From Adiantum capillus-veneris (taxonomy: Eukaryota > Streptophyta > Polypodiopsida > Polypodiales > Pteridaceae), in assembly GCA_014529385.2 (NCBI GenBank), contig CM043943.1, forward strand, positions 153,365,092 to 153,429,091: DNA of 64,000 nt. Direction: 5' to 3'. Below are positions 42,600 through 56,587 of the stretch, piece by piece. Every line of letters begins with the position of its first letter. Positions within the stretch are counted from its first letter, which is position 1. A program made the position numbers and the translations under genes. The notes beneath the pieces are model-generated. The model made no database searches and was not told the origin of the DNA. It was given only the letters and a program-made list of their open reading frames with translations.

Positions 42600-42940
42600 T
42601 AAAAGTACCAGTCATGAACTCTTGCTATTAAAACATACATACAGATACATGGACAATATCCTAAGCCTCAACAATAGAACTTTCCTTGATGAGATTAGCC
42701 TTATTTACCCTAACTGCCTTTAAATTGAGATGACTTACAGTGATGGTTTTAATACAACCCCCAGGTTCTTTTCCACTTCTATACAATACCTTAACTTTTC
42801 AAATTCTTTACACAATACTTGTAATGGCAACTATGAATACCGATTCATCTGGAAAAAAAAAAACTTAAAATCTCTTCCATTGAATTTGTCAAGAAGAGGA
42901 GTCATTGACCACATATAGAATCTCTTAATACATGTATTAG
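42600..42940 (+). pseudogene. Penelope-like RT active-site and thumb remnant
   Basis: AAA-CAT...AGA-TAC-ATG-GAC-AAT-ATC encodes RYMDNIL. The YxDD box (42646-42657) therefore reads Y-M-D-N, with the second Asp lost. LNNRTFLDEISLIYPNCL follows, then MTYSDGFNTTP and a basic stretch to 42918. The lost Asp would inactivate polymerisation. Confidence 0.6.
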
Positions 42941-43197
42941 TCTTCTTTATATGATCCTTTATTCTTCCTCTAACTGCTTCATGACTTGGGAAATTATCAG
43001 ACATCTTATTCACAATTTTTTCCTTAATGGATTTAAAAGGAATGACCTATTTAATAATATCATTGAAGCTATTTCACTAAATGACTTGCCTAGCTTGAAA
43101 TTTAATTGTACTAATCTCATTGCTTCAATTAGGCAGTAGGCCCATGCACCATGTGCCTACTTCCGACCCATGGTGTATGGCGTCTGGGATAGGGCGG

Positions 43198-43199
<2 letters not shown>

Positions 43200-43282
<83 letters not shown>
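43200..43282. repeat. (AC)41 microsatellite
   Basis: An uninterrupted AC dinucleotide run of about 82 bases, sitting exactly at the left edge of repeat R copy B. Confidence 0.98.
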
Positions 43283-47168
<3,886 letters not shown>

Positions 47169-48662
47169 TATCATAAAATCTAATATCTAACCAACCCAAA
47201 TGATTTTCTCATATTAAACTGATCATTTAATGTGAGAGAAGAAACAGGAACACGGGTTAGAATATAGACATGTGCTTATGGATCTATCTCAACACGAGGC
47301 CAAAGTCATAAAGGGTCCAAATGAGAGATGGTCTGTCAAAGATCAATGCTAGCTAATGGAGCTTAAATACCTTAGGGTTAGCTTCATTAAAGAAATCCAA
47401 AGGTTAGTGTTAAAAGTCCTTAGACCTAGAACCTTAGGCAAGCTAGGGTTGTGCTTGAGGTGGGAACCCGGCCCAGGCTTGAGGTGGTTGTCATGCTTGC
47501 TGACTAAGGTGCTTAAAGTGCTTTATGACTAAGATGCTTAAGGTGCTCCATGACTAAGGTGCTTGAGGGGCTTAAGGTGTTCCAAAAGTCAACCAAGATC
47601 CCTACTCATGGGGGGGTGAGCCCTACTTGTAGGGGCATGAGAGAGAACACACACACCCTCATACAAGGCCAGCCTAGTCTAAAGAAGCAACAAGCACACA
47701 TGTCAAGTTCCTCTCCATGTTGCCCTCATAAGGTGCCTAAAGCCTATTGGTTGGCCTTTAAAGGGGTCCAATGAGATTTTAGTTTATTAATTAATTGTTT
47801 ATGCATTTATTCAAGCCCTCTCTCTCAAAGGGGTAAGAAGGACACTTGTCCTAATACTAGCATGGTTGCTTGATATCACTAAAGCATGTGTTTGGCTAAG
47901 TTTGTAGGGATCCAATCAAATTGAAGCTTGAGCTACACGGAGGGGTCCACCGGTATACCCTCTCTCACACACACTCTCATGCTGATTATCACTTGGCAAA
48001 GTGCAAGAGCTCCATCTCCTTCTCCAAGCTTGTTGAGAGATTGAGAGCCTACACCAACACTCTTGGCTATGGAATGAAAATTTGACCAAGAGCCATGCTT
48101 CAATGCTTAAGCTTGCCATCTTCATCATCATCATTATTATGCTATTATGGTATGCTATGCAACAAGAGTGATGATAAGTGAGGAACTATCTCTTTCTCGT
48201 ATGTTACTTCTTCTCTTCCCTACCCTCATTCCCCGCTAGCTCTCTCCACCTTCGAAGGTGTTTGAGGCCTTGGGAATGAGGCCGAGGATGGTTAATGCTT
48301 TTATAAAGTTTATGTTATGCTTGTTGATGCATGAAGTTTTCCATCTTCATTGCATCACCTAGGTCTCAAGGAAACCAAAGATTGTATTGTATCAAGTCTC
48401 TCTTTATGGGAGAATCTATAATACAAAAGCCTATTGTAGGGGGGACCGGCTCCACATAAATCCGGCCCTCAACTGTTGTCAAGTTCTCTAATTATTTCTC
48501 TTGAAAAAAGTATTGTTCATGCCAAGTTAATTAAGTATAATGGTTATGTTGCTATCGCTAATTAAGTTCACCCTCTATGTTCTCAAAGTAGTCTCATAAA
48601 AATTCTGATTCTAGTTCTCTTAATTCCACTATTCTCAAAGTTCATAGGTCATTTTTATTACA
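47169..48662 (+). repeat. 5' LTR (family S) of the plus-strand gypsy element
   Basis: It is the reverse complement of the solo LTR at 5862-7464 over its whole length and ends ...TTATTACA. One base after its end lies the primer site TGGTATCAGAGC. The start reads TATCATAAAATC where the solo LTR has TGTCATAAAATC, so the terminal TG is mutated to TA. Confidence 0.85.
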
Positions 48663-48663
48663 T

Positions 48664-48675
48664 TGGTATCAGAGC
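48664..48675 (+). promoter_or_regulatory. tRNA-iMet primer binding site
   Basis: TGGTATCAGAGC is the classic complement of the 3' end of plant initiator tRNA-Met. It lies one base after the LTR end. Reverse transcription of the element would begin here. Confidence 0.95.
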
Positions 48676-49069
48676 TATTGGTTTCTCTTTTCTTACTCTA
48701 GAAGAGAATTCCTTAAGTTGTCCATGAAAGAGTGGACATGTTCATTGAAATAGGGTAAGTGGGACAGGGATCTATTATCTTGGTTGAAAAGGGCTTAGTT
48801 TGAGGTACACCATTGGGAACTACAGTCTAAATAACGGAGTCTCTCAGGGCTTGCCTTTTGGCTTAACCATTATTGAGCTACTAGCAAGCTCAACATGAAC
48901 CATAATCAATCGAGCAGTGTTAGACCCTCTCCATTAGTCTTTGCAATCAACAGTCTCTAAACCACGGGTGTGGCTGCTTGAGAACTAATTTTCAAAGGTA
49001 AAGAAGAGTAGTGACTAAGGTTTTTGAGGGTACTAAAGCACAAAGTAATTTATACATAAGTTTAATTAG

Positions 49070-50002
49070 CATGGCTGACAATAACAAAGAGAGTAGAATG
49101 AATATTGACAAGTTTGATTTTGCACATGAAGGTGGTAATGATGTGTCCCCATGTTTGTTAGTTATCTTGTTACTAGGTTGCAACAAGCTATGGGCAACTC
49201 TGCTTTGCAAGCCGAAGTTACTCAACAACTTCGTGCTTATGGGATTTCCCTTCCTCTCCAAGAGGACAGAGAGCTTAGGAGGCCTCTTGATGAGACTCCC
49301 AGAAGAAGACTCTCTCCCATAAGAGAGGAGGACTCCAAAGAACGAGAAATAAGTGAATCACTAAGTTTCTCTAAAGATGTGGCTCCACAAAGACGGCGGT
49401 CTAGACGACCACCAACTCCTCCCAAGAGGAAACGGTCAACCCATAGTCCTTCTCCTCGTCACTCCAAAAGGGAAGAGAGGAAACAAAGGAAGAAAAAGGC
49501 AAGAAAGAGGTCACCCTGTTCTCCTTCTTCTTGACCTTCCTCCTCTTCCGACGAAAGCAACATCTATTCTCCTAGAGAATACAAGAGAGGAGGACATCGT
49601 AAATCCTACCCTGCATGGAGAAGGTCCCAAAAGCTTAAGAAGTTCAAAGAGGGAGGAAAGATTATCTCTTTTCTCACCCATTATGGCACCTTTGGTGCTA
49701 CCGACAAAGTATTGGCCTTCATCCAGCAATTTGATGCGGCCTTTGGAGACAAGGGCTGCACAAAGTCCTCCAAGCTATGTCATGTAGCTATGCACTTCCA
49801 AAAATCTAGTTGTCAATGGTGGGCTACCCTTAGTGGCAATGGCGAAGCCCCAAAGATATGGAGAACTCTACGAGTTTCCATTATGAAGCAATTCCTTGCA
49901 AGTGATGCAAAGGACAAAGTGCTTACCGAATTGAGGAATTTGAAGCTGCTCTCCAACGAGTCTATCCATTACATCTCAATGCTACCATCTTTCAAAAGAT
50001 AG
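49070..50002 (+). pseudogene. Gypsy S gag
   Basis: The first frame starts MADNNKESRMNIDKFDF, then shifts to a frame with an Arg/Ser/Pro-rich stretch (QRRRSRRPPTPPKRKRSTHS), unusual for Gag and reminiscent of SR-type nuclear or RNA-binding tails. After a TGA (49534) and further frame change, the Retrotrans_gag domain appears at 49712-50002: VLAFIQQFDAAFGDKG, CQWWATLSGNGEAPKIW, FLASDAKDKVLTELRNL. It forms the particle shell. Two frameshifts and stops are visible. Confidence 0.8.
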
Positions 50003-50162
50003 ACTTGCCGAGAAAAAGAAAAAATTATGTGCGGGATTACCTGAAGAAATGACCGAGTATGTCAACTCCCAACGGCTTGGTTCTATCAGCGAAGTAATCT
50101 ACCACTCTATGGTTGCTTCATGAATCAATTTCCAACAAGGGGCTAAAAGGAATGCCAAGCCC

Positions 50163-50230
50163 ATGGAAAACAAAGATCGAAATGATGCAAAGGGGAAAAA
50201 CAATGTCATAAACTCTTCCCAAGGCAATTC

Positions 50231-50261
<31 letters not shown>

Positions 50262-50618
50262 CGGTCCAAGGAGAATGGAGTTTACAAAGGTAAAAATAAA
50301 CTCTCTCCTGAAGAGCTAGAAGCTTTTTATAAGGACCACAAATGCTTTAAGTGTGGGGAGCAAGGACATGGCTATCGTTCTTGCCCCAAAAGAAATGTCC
50401 GCAATGAGATTCCTAGAGATTCCACAATCGAAGCTCCAAAAGAGGATGCTCATTGCAAAGGATCACCTCTCTCCTATGCTTGGGGAAAGGTAAGGGATTA
50501 TGATGCCTTCATCCTGTTTGACCCTGGCTCTACTCACAATTTCATATCCACGGAGTTGGCCACTAAGTTAGGCATTCAAGCTCATGAGATGGGTAAGAAG
50601 CCGCAGTTACTCCCTTGA
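50163..50618 (+). pseudogene. Gypsy S zinc knuckle and protease
   Basis: A (CAA)n run at about 50229-50260 codes for ten Asn. It is followed by a CCHC knuckle, CFKCGEQGHGYRSC (C-X2-C-X4-H-X4-C), and the retropepsin start AFILFDPGSTHNFISTELA. The usual L-D-S/T-G is F-D-P-G here, so Ser/Thr is replaced by Pro and activity is doubtful. The frame stops at 50618 shortly after the active site. Confidence 0.85.
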
Positions 50619-50720
50619 TTAGGAAATTCAGGCTTCATGTCAAAGGCTATGTTGACGAAGAAGATTTCTTCATCTCTCCTCTCAAGCATGAAGATGTCAT
50701 CTTAGGGGCACCATGACCTT

Positions 50721-51575
50721 ATGGATGTTAACGTAAAGTTCCCCAAAAGAAGGTTGTATTTCAAGTACAAGGAAAAGAACATGTACATAGATTCTAATGA
50801 GCCTTGTTATACCATACCCCTTGAGAATTCTCCTGCTTTTGAAAAATCAATGAAAAGCTCAATTTTTGCGTACATGATTTTTGTCAAACAATCCATAAAA
50901 GGTCCTAATGTTTTATTAAATGAAACTAGTAGGAATCAAGAAGAGTTAGACTTGTCTAATTTTCTAAATGGATTCCAAGATGTTTTTATCGATGATATCC
51001 CTATGGACTTACCTCCAAAACGAGGGGATGATGACCATCGAATTGAGCTCCTACCAGGAAGCTCACCACCTAACAAGCCTCCTTATTGAGTTTTCCAAGC
51101 TCAACAAGAGGAGATCATGATGCAAGTACAAGAATTGGTAAAGGGATGGTGAGGCCTAGATCCTACCCCTTTTGTTCTCCGGTCCTAGTGAAAAATAAAG
51201 ATGGCACATACCGCATGTGTGTGGACTATGGAGAGCTAAACCATATCACTATCAAAAACAAATTTCCCATACCGCGGGTCAAAGATCTGTTTCATAAGCT
51301 ACAAGGCTCTAACTACTTCATTAGGATTGAACATAAAAGTGGCTATCATAAAATAAGGATAGTGAATGAAGATATCGTAAAGATTGCATTTCGTACAACG
51401 TTTGGCCTTTATCATGCCTTTTGGTTTGACTAATGCACGGGCCACATTCAATCATTTAATGGAGAAAATTTTAGACCCCACTGAAAATTTAAACACTTTG
51501 ATGATATTATCATCGACAATGTTCTTTGATGATATCAGTTCCAAGTCTTTCAAGGAGCACAAGCAACATCTCTAG
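50721..51575 (+). pseudogene. Gypsy S reverse transcriptase
   Basis: Frame 50721-51089 covers the linker ending HRIELLPGSSPPNKPPY. RT follows in 51086-51433: CSPVLVKNKDGTYRMCVDYG, LNHITIKNKFPIPRV, and KSGYHKIRI. A frameshift leads to MPFGLTNARATFNHLMEK (51384-51575) and the active-site box, which reads F-F-D-D (expected Y-x-D-D). Ty3/gypsy assignment is clear from MPFGLTNA. Stops at 51087 and 51433 and frame changes show decay. Confidence 0.88.
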
Positions 51576-51639
51576 GTAATTTTTCAAGCTTTAAGGGAGA
51601 ACAAGCTTTTTATCAATCAAAAGAAGAGTGAATTTTCCT

Positions 51640-52174
51640 TCGAGAGATTCAATACTTAGGTTATATTATCTCTCAAGTTGGTATCCGTATGGATCCCACA
51701 AAGTTGGAGCTATTAAAAGCATGGCATAATCCAAGGAATCTACATGAGCTACGAAGCTTTATTGGTATGTGTGCATAATATAGATGCTTCATAGCAAAAT
51801 TCTCTCAAATAACAGGACCATTACATGACTTAACAAAGAAGAGCGTTTAGTACTCATGGATTGCCAAAGAGAAAAATGCTTTTGACAAGCTCAAAGAGAA
51901 GCTTACCTCCCAACCAGTCCTTATACTTTTGGATCTCTCAAAGACATTTGAGGTCCAATGTGATGCTTCTGGTGATTGCCTTGGAGCAGTCTTGCTTCAA
52001 GAAGGGCATGCCATAGCATATGAGAGCCGAAGGCTCAATGCCGATGAGCGGGTCTTGGGCATATATGAAAAAGAGCTTTTAGTTGTTCGACATGCCTTGG
52101 ACACATGGAAGCACTATTTTTTAGGGACTCCATTTATTTTGCAAACGAGCCACCAAAGTCTCAAGTACTTCATG
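51640..52174 (+). pseudogene. Gypsy S RT thumb and RNase H, truncated
   Basis: Before the Met at 51929 the frame reads GIRMDPTKLELLKAWHNPRN and a connection segment with stops. RNase H then gives FEVQCDASGDCLGAVLLQEG, IAYESRRLNADERVLGIYEK and HALDTWKHYFLGTPFILQTS. D, E and the following Asp-equivalent region are present until TSHQSLKYFM, where the T2 LTR cuts in (52175). The last part of the domain is absent. Confidence 0.85.
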
Positions 52175-53095
52175 TGTTGGCGGATCCGCCGCGATGGACG
52201 TCAGCACAACGAGAACTCACCTAACAAGATTTGTCAGCTAAGGACGAAGCTTGACCCGCAGGCGCATAGAAGCAAACATAGGGTGTCAACCTACACTCGA
52301 CCGACTATTGACTAATTCCTACAGAGGTCTCTACCCAATGTCTAAGTTAGTACACAAGAAGAGATTTCCTACAACGCTTTCAAGAGCCAAATACCCATCA
52401 AACCTTCTCGAAACGCTACGGAACTTGAGGGAAATCCTATTAACACCAATAGGTCGCTCTCCCTAACGGCCGTGACCCAAAACCCCAACCCTAAACACCT
52501 GTAGAATCACGTAGGATGTCTGACAGGTTTTTTTTACAAGTCATCGTTTCTGAAAACTAAAGTGTCTAATGTGTAGCTCTACTCATTGCGAACGCGTGGA
52601 TATGCTAAAATGCAAAAACAGACAACGTATGCTCACCGAATCACCAGATATAGCCCGTGGGTAGATCTCGCAAAATCGGGCCGTACACTTGCAATGTAGG
52701 TGTTGGCGCGTAGCCTTCTTTGGGGGCAACACGCTGCATTTCTCTGCACTTGATTCCGACCACCAGTGTGCGCGTAGCGTCAAGATAAACTCTCACTCTC
52801 TCTCGTACACAAAGTACGCTCAACTCACACAGACAAAACTTATAAAAATGACAAAAGGTCCTTTGCATTAAGGTCAAAAGTGGTATAAATACCTTACAAT
52901 CTCAAACCCTAATGTTCCAATTTAACCATTTACTAAGTCTAAATGTAAAAAATGGGATACAATTTGGAAGCTTCTGCAAGCCCCACTATTTACAAAGGTG
53001 AAATGACGGTTTCTTCTCAATTAAGGAATGATTACAAAGGAAATTAGTATCCAGCCGGGCAATCATCCTTCGTTGGGTGTGTCCAGCCGCTAACA
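52175..53095 (-). repeat. T2 3' LTR (921 bp)
   Basis: The plus strand begins TGTTGGCGGATCC and ends CCGCTAACA (TGTT/AACA termini), and abuts a polypurine tract. GCCGCGATGGACGTC near the left end matches the T1 LTR. A single half of the T2 leader palindrome (CGTAGGATGTCT, 52510-52521) lies 336 bases from the end, as in T1 (335). The short frames within are not genes. Confidence 0.82.
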
Positions 53096-53131
53096 CTCCT
53101 CCCCTCCTAGATCATGTCTTCCTCGACATGA
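53096..53131 (-). promoter_or_regulatory. T2 polypurine tract with adjacent 7-bp hairpin
   Basis: Minus strand: CTAGGAGGGGAGGAG directly before the LTR start. The inverted repeat TCATGTC (53112-53118) and GACATGA (53125-53131), loop TTCCTC, lies at the same distance as in T1. Relative to T1 one G-C pair is replaced by A-T on both arms. Confidence 0.72.
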
Positions 53132-53258
53132 AAGTAGAGCTGTTGCTTCAGTGGAGGCTTTCGCGCATCTTCAGAACAGACTCATACCGTGCATGCTGGG
53201 CGAGTAATGTAGGGCCGAATATATCTGTATCAATGGTGAAGAAAACGGTGTAGAAGGC

Positions 53259-54647
53259 TTATTCAAAGGTGTGGAGATGGTACGAGGGAAAAACCATTAT
53301 TCGCTGATAGAGGGCATGTATCACCTCATGGGAAGGTTCAGCAGACTGTTCATACGCACATCTATATGTGTCTTGAAAGAAGAATATGTTGTCTGTTGCC
53401 TGTCCAGGTTTAAAGATCTCAAAAACTGCCAAAAGGGTTTTACAGATCTTCCTGAGCATAATGCAAGAGAGGTCAGGCGAGCCAATGAACAATTTAATGG
53501 AGCCCGTTAGGGTTTTCACCATGTATTGCTCACTCATTCTCTCACCTGCCTTCAAGCCTGGCAGCTTTGGGTAGTTAAGCCACGTGGGGTGGCTTTTCTT
53601 CAGCAGTTCTTGTTCTTTCCAAGTCCACATCCTTGGTAGAGGGCAAAAGCTAAGGTTGTCTCTGATTATTTTAGACGCCTCTACCAGATGTACTAAATAC
53701 TGTGGGTATTTAGTTAGCCATGCCTTTCTCCATTTTGGCTAAGAGTCCACTATAAGTTTAACACCTTCTGGTTTGGTGATATCTTCTTCGTATAGTGGCA
53801 CTATGGGCTCCTCTTTAATCCTCTTGTTTATTGTAGCAGCTTCATACTTGAGAAGAGGATATGGCAGAGAGGGTTGTAGCCATTCATGTCGAAAGACATT
53901 TGCATCTAATTTCTGAATAGTCATAGACTTCAATACCCTCTGCTCCCACTGCATTGCTTCTTTGGCGGTGTCTTTTATGGCCACTTCTATTGCCTTTTGT
54001 AGATTGTCTTCTTCTTCTTGTGTCAGATCCTGGGGCTCTTGGGATGGTCCCACAAGGATGTCCTCTTGCATTGTTGTGTCCACTGGATCTGACACATTGT
54101 CTATATCAATTCCTTCCATAGCTGCTGGCCCTGTGCTCACGCATGGCTCTTCAGTCTGTTGTTGGCCTTTTAGCTCATCAATCTGCTTTTGATATGCTTT
54201 CTTTTCCTGTTCAGCTTGATCCCCCATGGTCACTAAAAGGTCGTTCAATTCAGCATTGGCTTTCTCAGCCTCTTCTAGCTTCTTCTTGGTGTCTTCATTT
54301 TCAGTTTGCATCTTCTTGAGATCCTCGTCCATCTTCTTTTTCAAAGCTGCTAGCTCATCTTTCATGGACTTGTTCTCATCGTCCAAATGGCTTTGCATCA
54401 CTAGGGAGCCCTCGGCGAGCATCAATCTTTGTATTTTCTCTAGTGTCAACTCCTTTTGGAGTTCCTTCATCTGTTCTTCATACATTTCCTTCTTTGAAGC
54501 AGTGCTAGTTGAGGTAGCGGCTTTGACTCTGCCCGGAGATGCCCTTAGCCTCTGGATTGTCCGATCTTTCACTTTTATTTGATATTTCAGCTCTATAACT
54601 TCGTCCTGGCTGGCCTCATGTTCTCTGCTCAGCTTTTTCCTTATCAT
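53259..54647 (-). CDS. T2 coiled-coil ORF, C-terminal part with one in-frame TAG
   Basis: From 54647 the frame gives a continuous heptad-rich helix (MKDELAALKKKMDEDLKKMQ, EEAEKANAELNDLLVTMGDQ), then an acidic region and KSMTIQKLDANVFRHEWLQP. After one TAG at 53741-53739 it continues in the same frame through YPQYLVHLVEASKIIRDNL and WTWKEQELLKKSHPTWLNYP to 53259. The region after the stop is still protein-like, so either the stop is recent or it is read through. The frame overlaps the upstream frame by 32 bases with a +1 shift. No known enzyme domain. Confidence 0.65.
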
Positions 54648-56067
54648 TCCTCAAAGTCTCCACTTCTTTGGACTCATCAGCAAGCTGGAGTGTCAAGTTG
54701 TCTCTTTCTTTCTCCGCATTCGTCAGTGATTTGCTGATTTTCTTATACTCCTCATCTGCTCTTTGAAGCTTTTGGTCTGCTGCCTGACTCTGAATTTCTA
54801 GCTCTTGGCATCTTTTTAGTGCCGCGTCCAGATCAGCTTGCAACTTGGCTTGCTTCTGTGTGTTCTCTTGGTCCTGCTTTTGCAGCGAGTCCACCTCGGC
54901 TTTGATTTGAACTTCATTTGCTTTGAGATTATCACACTCAATCTCAGTGGCCATAGACCTTGCTCTGAGCCAAGCGAGTCTTTGCATCACCTCATCCCAA
55001 TCATTGGCTTGTGGCTTTAAATCCATTGTATTTGTGGCCATTTCCTTCAACTCCACCAATCGAGGGCTCAACATATATTCTTTGGGCCTAGTGCTAGACA
55101 ACTGAAAAGCTGCATTAGCTGCCTCTTCTCGAGAGTATCCAACAGCTAGTAAATCAAGGAATATTCTATAGTTTTTTTCTTCTGGATCTGGATTCTCATC
55201 TTTTGGTTCAATTTCTGCCTTCTGCTCTTTCTCTTTGTTCTCCTCTTCCTTGGAGTCTTGTTGCCCATTAGATTTGTTCAACTCCTCAGTTTGTCGGGGT
55301 TGAGGAGGACTAGGAGGAGGTGGTGATGGTGGAGGGCTGGATTCTCGTCTTGATGGTGGGGTTGGTTGCTTCTTCTTGAAGTCCCGATCAGCCTTTGTTT
55401 TCCTCTCTCTTTCTTGCCCTTCTTGCTCTTCTAGCAGCTGCCGTCTCACATCATCAACTTCTTCTTCGGTAAAAGGAATGTTTGGGATATTCTCAGCTGT
55501 AGCATCTAAGATCTCGAAATTCTTTGTATAATCTTCAAAGCGATCCCTTTGAGTTCTTCGAGAAGATCCAGACATAGTCTCAAGTGAGGGCTTCCATAAT
55601 TCGCTTAGATCCCCTTTTAGCATCCTCTCAGCTCTGAAACTCTCTATTAGTCTTTCCAGCCTTGCTGCTTTTTGTGACTTTGTTTCCTTTACTGTCGCCT
55701 GTAGAGTTTCTTTCTTCCCCTTCTTGGGCTGTGGCGGCTCTTCTGGAACTGTCTCTAAACGGCGCTTCAACCTTGTGGCTACCCTTGGAGCCTTAGGAGG
55801 CTCTTCTTCTTTGTCTTCCTTCAGCTTGAGCCAATCATTTTGGGAGGGAGGTAGAGGCCAATTTCCCTTGGCCTGCAATGCTCCATAGATGAATTTGGTA
55901 ATCAACTCACTAGGCACAATATAAGTGGGATTTTTGGTCCCCATTTTCACAAGGTTGTCGTGAATGTAAGCAGCATAGTTTATCTCCCTCGCGCGGCTCT
56001 TCTGCATAGCCCAAGTGAAAGTGGTGGCAATAGCTCCAGGTGGCATCCTGTATTTCTGTGGCCACAT
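54616..56067 (-). CDS. T2 coiled-coil ORF, central part (483 residues)
   Basis: The first 70 residues (MPPGAIATTFTWAMQKSRA, INYAAYIHDNLVKM, SELITKFIYGALQAKG) resemble the N-terminal domain of the so-called putative plant transposon proteins, which I mention with low certainty. Then come a basic linker, a Pro-rich segment near residue 235 (PPPSPPPPSPPQP), an acidic stretch, and from about residue 340 to the end a long coiled coil (LQKQDQENTQKQAKLQADLD). Function is unknown; self-assembly is suggested by the coil. The product probably runs on into the 53259-54647 frame. Confidence 0.65.
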   Translation of the reverse strand: MWPQKYRMPPGAIATTFTWAMQKSRAREINYAAYIHDNLVKMGTKNPTYIVPSELITKFIYGALQAKGNWPLPPSQNDWLKLKEDKEEEPPKAPRVATRLKRRLETVPEEPPQPKKGKKETLQATVKETKSQKAARLERLIESFRAERMLKGDLSELWKPSLETMSGSSRRTQRDRFEDYTKNFEILDATAENIPNIPFTEEEVDDVRRQLLEEQEGQERERKTKADRDFKKKQPTPPSRRESSPPPSPPPPSPPQPRQTEELNKSNGQQDSKEEENKEKEQKAEIEPKDENPDPEEKNYRIFLDLLAVGYSREEAANAAFQLSSTRPKEYMLSPRLVELKEMATNTMDLKPQANDWDEVMQRLAWLRARSMATEIECDNLKANEVQIKAEVDSLQKQDQENTQKQAKLQADLDAALKRCQELEIQSQAADQKLQRADEEYKKISKSLTNAEKERDNLTLQLADESKEVETLRNDKEKAEQRT

Positions 56068-56587
56068 GTGGAAGTACTGATTATATAATTGACCTTAATG
56101 TCATCCCGCCTCTTAGTCACACTGTCTCCTTTGTTAGAGAGGTCAAGTGCTGCTGCCACCACCTTTTTTTGATGACAATCATCGTATTAGGCTTGCCTTG
56201 TAGATCTGTAACTCTGGCTATGCTGTCCTCTTTGATTATGGTGAAAAATTACCACACTCTTTTAACACCAATCCCTGTTGGCAAGGCTTCAAAGTAATTG
56301 TGTAGATCTAGTTTCTCCGAGTAGTCCCCCATCTTGCTCCTGACAAATTCATTGAGCTCTTGAGGGATCATGGTTAGCTCTACTACATTTCCCTACGGAT
56401 CTTTAAACACTCCTTGGTAGATTCTCAGATCATTGGTTTCTAGTAGGTCATCTTGAATCCAAGTGCTTGTGGGCTTTAGGGTTCCCTCTGGGATAACAAA
56501 AGGCTCCACTTCTTCTAAGTAGTCCTTGATAGTCATCCTCTTCTTCTTTGCAGGCGACTTTGTGGCTACCATGGATCCTTTTTGCAC
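56068..56587 (-). pseudogene. T2 ORF, N-terminal part with frame breaks
   Basis: It starts MVATKSPAKKKRMTIKDYLE at about 56572 (open from 56587) and runs to a TAG at 56392. The same frame continues with GNVVELTMIPQELNEFVRSK and later FTIIKEDSIARVTDLQGKPN after one more stop. A shift in an A-run then leads to VAAALDLSNKGDSVTKRRDD in another frame (56162-56100), and a second shift joins the 54616-56067 frame. It is one ancestral ORF, so this copy is disabled. Confidence 0.65.

Larger units (their letters stand above)
40640..42940 (+). mobile_element. Decayed Penelope-like retroelement
   Basis: A series of plus-strand frames, broken by frameshifts and stops, gives one protein in order: an N-terminal region (40640-41080), a CxC region (41283-41567), and RT fingers and palm (41687-42730). 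Key features are the C-A-C...HVCTCDLNVI segment, KFRWICDASNGIF, FADITQCYENIPL (first catalytic Asp), and RYMDNIL followed by ISLIYPNCL. The combination of CYxxIPL and an IYP motif after the YxDD box resembles Penelope-like RTs and not copia, gypsy or LINE. No GIY-YIG endonuclease was found, so it could be an endonuclease-lacking type or truncated. Confidence 0.65.
47169..52174 (+). mobile_element. Gypsy element S, 5' part, interrupted by T2
   Basis: Order: LTR, tRNA-iMet primer site, gag with Arg/Ser-rich N-terminus, zinc knuckle, protease, RT, RNase H. The sequence stops inside RNase H at 52174 where the LTR of T2 begins. Integrase and 3' LTR are not in the window. Several stops and frameshifts make it inactive. 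It is the source family of the two solo or split LTRs near 5.9 and 24.6 kb. Confidence 0.85.

Noticed and set aside
54226-54582. Plus-strand ORF rich in Ser and Phe
   Set aside because: It is the antisense shadow of the T2 coiled-coil coding frame.
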